A DNA stretch of 64,000 nt, taken from assembly GCA_017311185.1 (NCBI GenBank), contig JAESUZ010004534.1, forward strand, positions 2,689,501 through 2,753,500. The letters run 5' to 3'. Both the position numbers and the translations under genes were made by a program. The DNA comes from Proteles cristata cristata. Taxonomy: Eukaryota > Chordata > Mammalia > Carnivora > Hyaenidae. A model generated the notes under the pieces. It made no database searches. It saw nothing but the letters and a program-made list of their open reading frames with translations, and was not told the origin of the DNA. Below, piece by piece: positions 57,806 through 64,000 of this stretch. The first letter of the stretch is position 1; each line of letters opens with the position of its first letter.

Positions 57806-58130
57806 TTTCTTAGAGTGTGGTCCCATGACATATGCACTAGAATAATTGTGGTGCTTGTTAAAAATCCCTATTCTCTTTCTTATGTCTTATACTTATTTTG
57901 AGAGAAACAGAGACCATACAAGTGGGGGACTGGCAGGCAGAGGGGGAGAGAGAGAATCCCAAGCAGGTTCCATGCTGTCAGTACAGAGCCCTAAATGGGA
58001 CTCAAACTCACGAAACTGTGAGATCATGACTTGAGCCAAAACCAACAATCAGATGCTTAACTGACCGAGCCACCCAGATGCTCAAAAACCCATATTTTTG
58101 AGATCCATTATGAGCCTGTACAAATGCTTA
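57806..58130 (+). mobile_element. MER20-like hAT element, plus strand, split by a SINE
   Basis: 'cagtgtttcttagagtgtggtcccatgacatatgcactagaataattgtggtgcttgttaaaaatcc' starts MER20, and a SINE interrupts at 57873. A little of the body follows after 58083 ('aacccatatttttgagatcc'). With the element before it, it forms a tail-to-head inverted pair. Confidence 0.72.
57873..58083 (-). mobile_element. CAN-SINE, minus strand, old copy
   Basis: 'ccctaaatgggactcaaactcacgaaactgtgagatcatgacttgagccaaaaccaacaatcagatgc', head end 'gagccacccagatgctc'. Flanks 'aaaaatccctatt' (57860-57872) and 'aaaaacccatatt' (58084-58096). Confidence 0.93.
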
Positions 58131-58655
58131 GGCAACTAACAACTATATCCCGAATTTTCTTTAAATATCATATATTTACATTAAAAACAATAAAACAGAT
58201 AACCTAACATTTAAATGTATTTTCATGCCTCTAATTTGCCTGTCACTTACTTCCTTTTTATTTTTGAGTTTTCTTTGAATTATCACCTAGAAAAATTTAA
58301 AGCTAAAAAAAATGATAATAACATAAATGAATAAAAATACCCTTTCCCTTTGTTGGTTGAAGACTTAAGTCCCTGTTCATCTTCCCCTGTCTGATCCTTG
58401 CCACTGTTCCAATTTGTCAGAAACGGTCACCAAGTTTTCCATCTGAGAATGCATTATCCCCAGGGACGGTGATCAACGCTGAAATTCCAGGTTCCAAATA
58501 GCCAATTCCAAATTCACCACTCCAGATTTCATTTTCCTGAATCACTAATATGCATCTTACCTTGTTATCTTGAAATGCTGTAAATCTTACTGTCCCTAAA
58601 ACCAGCTATTCCTTTCAACCCTTTCTGCTCCTTACTGTTATAGCATTTTTATTAC
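58131..58655. other. Unassigned sequence
   Basis: No repeat or gene recognised. Confidence 0.4.
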
Positions 58656-58890
58656 TGTTGCTAATATCAATTTTAGCTAACATTGGGTTCTTGCTATGTT
58701 CCAAGGACAGTGCTGAAACACTTCGATACACTGTCTTAATCCTTGTCCCACAATGGAAAAAAATACAAACAGACTGAATCTATTCCTACTTTATACATGA
58801 AGAAAGAAGTGTTAAGAAAATTATTTAGTTTACTCGAAGGACAGAGACTTAGAAGTAAGTAGATGAATGAGCATAAAGTTGAACTCAAAA
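58656..58890 (+). mobile_element. MIR relic, plus strand
   Basis: 'ctaatatcaattttagctaacattgggttcttgctatgttccaaggacagtgctgaaacacttcgatacactgtcttaatccttgtcccac' and 'acatgaagaaagaagtgttaagaaaattatttag' follow MIR from its 5' end through the core. Confidence 0.87.
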
Positions 58891-59322
58891 CATCTAACTC
58901 TATTATACTTCCCATCTTTACTTACCCAAACCCTGAATTAAATTCTTAAAGCATAGATTGTTTTAAAAAAATTATATTTGAAAGGATTGCTTATTTTCAG
59001 AACTTCAGCAGCCACCTGACTAAATGCTAATATCCATATTCATTTCTATTAATATGTTATATTTAAATGAAAGGTTTACTAAAAACAAAAGCCCTCATCT
59101 CCTCCCATGCTAATGCATAGCTGAGAAGGGCATTTTAACACTGGCTTGCTCACATTGAGAGTGTGGCAGATACTGCTAATGTGTTTCAGTTTTCAAGTAT
59201 TTCCAAAAATAATGGGAAAGAGTGATGCAATATCACCATTGTTTCAAAAAGAAAAAATAAAGACACATAGTATATGGGTGTGTTGGTGTATGTACAGAAT
59301 GTTTGACATTAACTTACCAGAT
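58891..59322. other. Unassigned sequence
   Basis: No repeat or gene recognised. Confidence 0.4.
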
Positions 59323-59335
59323 GAACTCATGCATT

Positions 59336-59355
59336 TTTTTTTGTTTTATTTATTT

Positions 59356-59398
<43 letters not shown>

Positions 59399-59560
59399 CA
59401 AGGGAGGGTCAAAGAGAGAGGGAGATACAGAATATGAAACAGGCTCCAGGCTCTGAGCTGTCAGCACACAGCCCGTCGCAGGGCTTGAACCTACGAACCA
59501 TGAGATCACGACCTGAGCCGAAGTCGGACACTTAACCAACTGAGCCACCCAGGCATCCCT
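59336..59560 (-). mobile_element. CAN-SINE, minus strand, with (GA)18 expansion
   Basis: Flanks 'gaactcatgcatt' (59323-59335) and 'gagctcatgcatt' (59561-59573). The GA tract at 59358-59393 has expanded to 36 uninterrupted bases, a likely variable microsatellite. It is of the 'gacctgagccgaagtcggac' group. Confidence 0.96.
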
Positions 59561-59617
59561 GAGCTCATGCATTAAGTGGATGTTTGAACTCTGTTGGTGG
59601 TTTTAATTAGTACTCAC

Positions 59618-59794
59618 CCAGCAAGTATGAGATCTTTATGTTTCTTAGATCATCAGCTCTGATTACAGAATGAAAGCTAAACAGCTTCTTTGGCCAAATT
59701 GCATCTTGGCAGTTACAGATGTGATCCACTTCCCGATGATTATTCCAAAGCCCATTAAAGTGAAGAAAATCAAGAGGGTGATGTTCACGTGAGA
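59618..59794 (-). other. Candidate exon-like segment, 177 bp, minus strand
   Basis: On the minus strand 'gattttgtttccacag' (acceptor-like) precedes 177 bases that end CTGG before GTGAGTACT (donor-like, close to consensus). Read from the first base, codons 1-43 end at a TAA (59663-59665) and include a hydrophobic run ITLLIFFTLMGFGIIIGKWI that looks like a membrane helix. In its first 24 codons about 70% of third positions are G or C, in DNA of roughly 37% GC, a coding-like bias. A second frame is open throughout but lacks this bias and has an odd His/Asn/Trp content. If real, it would be the C-terminal exon of a single-pass membrane protein. I recognise no family and find no upstream exon in the window, so chance or a pseudogene fragment is at least as likely. 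Confidence 0.25.
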
Positions 59795-60178
59795 CTGTGG
59801 AAACAAAATCATTTCTTGCTTTTAGATACATTGATACTGTATTTACAAAGACAAATATACAGTAATAAGACTCATGCCCTGAACATAAGAGAGTAATGTT
59901 TCCCACATAAATGATAACTTTGTTCATGACTTGCATGAAATCATAGTTCTTTCATCTGTATTTTCTTATTTTCAGTTGAAAATGTAACTAAAAGCTGACA
60001 AATGTCAAGGTTTTAGTTTCCCTTGGGTAGAAAGCTAGATTTACCAGTTCTTATGTTATATTTACCTTTGAAATATTTTTTCCATCTTTCAAGGTAAATT
60101 CTTCATACGTACTTTAGAAGTTGTAAAGCCTATTTGCCAGTCTTTCAAAAACAGACAAAAAGGTTTGTGGCTAGCTGA
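59795..60178. other. Unassigned sequence
   Basis: No repeat or gene recognised upstream (minus-strand sense) of the exon-like segment. Confidence 0.4.
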
Positions 60179-60197
60179 CTAATGAAACATCATTTTT

Positions 60198-60429
60198 CTT
60201 TTTTTTTATTTTTTTTAAAATGTTTTTTATTTATTTCTAGGGGAGAGAGAGAGAGAGACAGTGTGAGCAGGGGAGGGTCAGAGAGAGAGGGAGTCACAGA
60301 CTGAAACAGGCTCCAGGCTCTGAGCTGGCAGTCAGCACAGAGCCCGACGCGGGGCCCGAACTCACGAAACGCGAGATCATGACCTAAGCAAAAGTTGGAT
60401 GCTTAACCGACTAAGCCACCCAGGCTCCC
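60198..60429 (-). mobile_element. CAN-SINE, minus strand, young group
   Basis: Flanks 'ctaatgaaacatcattttt' (60179-60197) and 'ctaatgaaacataattttt' (60430-60448), 18 of 19. It carries 'tttctaggggagag', 'ggagtcacagactg', 'ctggcagtcagc' and 'gacctaagcaaaagt'. Confidence 0.96.
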
Positions 60430-60448
60430 CTAATGAAACATAATTTTT

Positions 60449-63085
60449 TAAAAACTACTTTCACATTGCTGAATATTTGAAGAGGAAAACTCAGAAATTA
60501 AATATTTCTGCAATTGGGCCCCTAATATCCATAATAGCAATAGGGAAAAAAAAAAGATAAAAAACATTCACCTATAATTTGATTACAGTTTTCACTTCAA
60601 TTTATTTTTTATTATTGCCACCTGGATGAAATAAGTTCATGGGTTTTTATTTACATATCAATACAAAATCACTCATGTACTTTCATTTAATTGCAACAAA
60701 TTACAAATTAGAGGCCATGAAAACACATAATTGTAAAACATGTTAAAACACCATCCTTAAAAAATGTACTCAAACATAAAAATCTTACTGCAGTATCCCC
60801 CAAACCATATGTAGTGAACGAGAATTAGAAGCGTGTTTTAGCAACCATAAAATATCTTGAACATGAAAGCCTAATGGTGTGATTTTTCTTCAATATGAAA
60901 AGAAATGATGTGCTTTCTAGGTTGAAAGGAAACAAGAAGTTACCAAAGAACATTAAGAACTATATCCATATGTATTTTATGTGGAATTTGCTATCTATAA
61001 AGTTTGGACTCAGACATTTCTTAAAGTAATAAAAGTTGATCAGAAACAAGCTAAAAGCAATAGCCTAGGCATGTGGGCATGTTCCCAGGATGGGTTCAGG
61101 TTAGAGATATGAGAATTTACAACCACATGCTTGTTGGAATTTAATCCAATGTTCTTTTACTCCATCTGTATGATATAACATTTTGGGAAAATAGAGTGGA
61201 AAATTTAACTCAAGTAGATGAATGTTTTATCTACACAATGTCTAACACCTGGAAGTTTCCATATCCATCATGTTAAAGTTTATTTCATCCATTTTTGCAA
61301 GCCCAATACATTGTTCCACCTTCCTGTTGATGTTTCCTAAATAATTTTTAGCAAATTTCACTTCAAATGAAGAGTACAATCATATCTATATTTATTGATA
61401 TTAAGATGCTAATAGAGACAATTGGCAGATAATATACTACAGGAAAAAAAAAAGATCAAGTTATGACCAAGTAGATCAAGTTAGGAAACTAGGGTTCAGA
61501 AAAATCAAAGTCTAAGGCTGGGGTCTCAATGTGTCAAATACATAATGTTCTGTCTCGCACAAGTTCTAAGCCCATGGAGAGGTAAATAAAATGCAAATCA
61601 AAATATCACTTTTATTACTGACACAAGTATTTGGAAACTGTGGTTTAGGACTAAGAATTCTAGGACTTGCAGAAACCCTCTATGAGTCTAAAACTTAAAG
61701 CCGCTAACAGGAAACTTTAAGTGCATAGACCATAAAAGCCTCGTCTAGGGTAGAAAGAGAAAACAGAATCCCCAGTAACAGATTAGCTCTGCCCCAACCA
61801 AGAAACTCAGGAACCTCCCCCTGCTCCATGGGACAAAACGTCAGGAGATTTACTCTAGGGAAGTACCTCCACAAGAAGACCTGAGAAGTTGAGAAGTGTT
61901 TGTTCTGTTAATTCATTTGACCTACAGTCAACCAGGATAGTAGTTATTCTTTTCTGACAGGAGATCAGAAATCTATCATGACAAATTAATAACAGCTTCA
62001 TAAGCCTTCTTCCCCAATACCAGCTATGATTGTTTTGAGGGTCCTCCTAATAACACTGGTAAATAGCACTGAATTTGCTGCTAGACTGTTTTAAAAACAG
62101 TCACCAATTAACTCTAAAGCAATATAATGTCTAAATTTCTCATTTCAAGTTATGTCTGGCCACATTCTAACATAGGTCATCAAAGATTTTGCAAAGAGAT
62201 TAAATAAAACCATCACAATAACACCATTTAAAAAATGCCAACACATGTAACAGCCATACATTTGAATACAAATTACCTTCCATTGTAATTAATCTTTTCC
62301 TAGAGAGACATTAATGTCCCCAAATTAAATTTCCTTACAAGTTAAAGTCCTCAGAATTTAAAGTCCAAAGCAATTCAATCCATAATCAAATTGCCTTGCT
62401 TCTGTGGGTTTTATGTCCAAAGTCATTATAGCACTAAATAAAATTTTCTTGACCTTGTAAGTAAAAGTTCAAAGAAACTAAAATCCAAAGTTGTCATTTT
62501 AAAGTCCTATAATCATTATTATCATTATTTCAAATGCTTTTATTCTTCCCAGGCATAGAGAGAGATGTCTCATTCTGAACCTGAGTATGTTTGCATTTTT
62601 TCAGCAACTGTTGGCTGTGTGTGGTTCCTCAGTACCTCAGAATTAAAATCAATTTTTCATGTGTCCCATTGTTTTAAAATTCCAAAAAGTTGGTAATATA
62701 ATATGTTCAACAACCAACACCCAAACAGTTTAGAAAATACAGCAATCTCTGTCCTCTTTGAGCAGTTAATCCAGGCAAAATTATGTCCCCAGAACCCAAC
62801 CTTTGATGTTGTAAATCCCACTGCAGACATTCATGGTACCTAAGGGCAGGAAGGTAAATGGAAAATATTTTCTCCTTACAGCCTAGCCTGAATGCCAGAC
62901 TTTTCTAGAATTCTTGAGCTGAGAACAGGCTCACTCAGGATTGGTGGCATCCTTTCCTCATTTGGGAGGAACATGCACCTATGCTGCCGTCTCCTCTCTC
63001 AGGCCATTGCATTGAGACAATACTGCTTTTTAGCAATCTGAGCACATTTGCAATATTAGCAGCCCAATTTTGTTCTTTATCCTAA
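60449..63085. other. Repeat-poor unassigned stretch
   Basis: 2.6 kb without a transposon I can name. The AT-rich part 62320-62520 repeats short words such as 'aaagtcc' and 'tccaaag' several times, as some degraded LTR or retroviral relics do. 61640-61920 also has an LTR-like feel ('cctccccctgctccatggg'). Both are impressions only. Confidence 0.4.
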
Positions 63086-63087
63086 TA

Positions 63088-64000
63088 CAGGTCTACCTCA
63101 TTTTATTGCACTTCACTTTATCGCACTTTACAGACACTGCAGTCTCTACAAATTATGGCAATCCTGCATCAACAAGTCTATCAGCACCATTCTTCTTACA
63201 GCATTTGTTCACTTTGTGTCTCTATATCCCATTTTGGTAATTTTTGCAAAATTTCAAACTTTTTCATTCTTGTTATATTTGTGATAGTGAATTATGATCA
63301 GTGATCTTTGATGTTACTATTATTCTGAGATGTCATGAACTGTGCCTGTATAAAATGATTGAATTTAATAAATGTAGTATGTGTTCTAACTGCTCCACAG
63401 ACCAACTGTTCCACTAACTCTCTCCCTTCTCTCAGACCTTGCTACTTCCTGAAACACAGCAATACTGCAATTAAGCCAATTAATAATCTTACAATGGCCT
63501 CTAAGTGTTCAGGTGAAAAGAGTCAGATATCTCTCACTTTAAATGAAAAGCTAGAAATGATTAAGTGTAGTGAAGAAGGCATGTAGAAAGCCAAGATAGG
63601 CTGAAACTTAGGCCTCCTGTGCCAAACAGCCAAGTTGTGGATGAAAAGCAAAAATTTTTTGAGGAAATTAAAAGTGCTAAACCAATGAACTCATAAATGA
63701 AAAGAAAGCAAAACAGTCTTATTCCTGATATGGAGACTGTTTTACTGCTCTGGATAGAAGATCAAACCAGCCACAACATTCCCTTAAGTCAGAGCCTAAT
63801 TCAGATAAAGGCCCTAACTCTCTTTAATTCTGTAAAGGCTGAGAAAGGTGAGCCAGCTGTAGTTGAAAAGTTGGAACCTAGCAGATATTGGTTCATGAGA
63901 CTTAAGGAAAGAAGCCATCTCTCTAACATCAAAGTGCAAGGTGAAGCAGCAAGTGCTGATGTAGAAGCTGCGGCAAGTTATCCAGAAGATCTTGCTAAGA
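63088..64000 (+). mobile_element. Tigger1-like DNA transposon, 5' part, runs off the window
   Basis: A terminal repeat starts at 63088 ('caggtctacctcattttattgcac', followed by 'ttcactttatcgcactttacag') right after a TA (63086-63087), the target of Tc1/mariner-type pogo elements. The 5' untranslated part includes 'gatcagtgatctttgatgttac'. The transposase region begins at 63494. The element continues beyond 64000. Confidence 0.93.
63494..64000 (+). pseudogene. Tigger (pogo) transposase, N-terminal part, broken
   Basis: The reading frame starts MASKCSGEK, followed by SLTLNEKLEMIKCSEEGM, the first helix-turn-helix (CENP-B N-terminal type) that binds the terminal repeats. A stop then falls where the family continues (63584-63586). 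Later blocks remain readable: [40 protein letters not shown] and [17 protein letters not shown], the second DNA-binding domain (HTH-CENPB) and the beginning of the link to the DDE domain. Several stops make it dead. Host genes derived from such transposases include the TIGD family and CENPB; this copy is not one of them, as its frame is destroyed. Confidence 0.92.

Noticed and set aside
8788..60429. CRISPR array from the recurring SINE sequences.
   Set aside because: Copies are dispersed at random spacing in both orientations with target duplications, the mark of retroposons in a mammalian genome.

Overview
The window is AT-rich, repeat-dominated mammalian DNA from a carnivoran genome. The main evidence is about 25 copies of the tRNA-Lys-derived carnivore SINE (CAN-SINE) in the form found in cats and other feliforms: a head reading GGCRCCTGGGTGGCTCAG, a B box GGTTCGAGCCC, a CT/GA-rich tract and an AATAAA-type tail. 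Several L1 copies of the carnivore type also have readable ORF2 ends. The SINE consensus is not exactly the domestic-cat form I know, so I say feliform carnivoran and do not name a species. No host protein-coding gene can be recognised. The longer open frames are L1 or SINE sequence, simple repeats or chance.

Layout. 1-5067 is a stack of old L1 pieces, including an inversion of the twin-priming type and a nested L1. 5.5-6.2 kb holds two inverted MaLR LTRs. 7-11.7 kb carries MIR, hAT (MER5A/MER20-like), SINE and L2 relics. A 5'-truncated L1 with an 18-bp target duplication lies at 12.08-12.83 kb. An old L1 3' end carrying three SINEs fills 13.3-15.0 kb. The largest single object is a nearly end-to-end L1 at 15205-21113, with its GC-rich 5' promoter region, decayed ORF1, decayed ORF2 with the core of the reverse transcriptase deleted, and 3' UTR. 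It is flanked by a 16-bp duplication.

21-36 kb is mostly unassigned sequence with scattered SINEs, MIRs and MLT1-type LTRs, including an inverted SINE pair at 27.3-27.8 kb and a (GT)n tract at 33.3 kb. 36.7-40.1 kb has L2, two L1 3' ends and a MIR. 40-45 kb is repeat-poor. 45.0-46.2 kb has a SINE, an old L1 3' end containing an 84-bp strictly alternating purine-pyrimidine tract, and a second SINE. 46-60 kb is a mix of SINE, MIR, L2, MLT1 and MER20 relics. 60.4-63.1 kb is unassigned, and the window ends inside a Tigger1-like DNA transposon.

The elements do not form a pathway. They are layers of insertions whose order can often be read from nesting and target-site duplications. The only hints of non-repeat function are two weak exon-like segments on the minus strand (47194-47286 and 59618-59794), reported as candidates only. 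I did not find a convincing new biological system.
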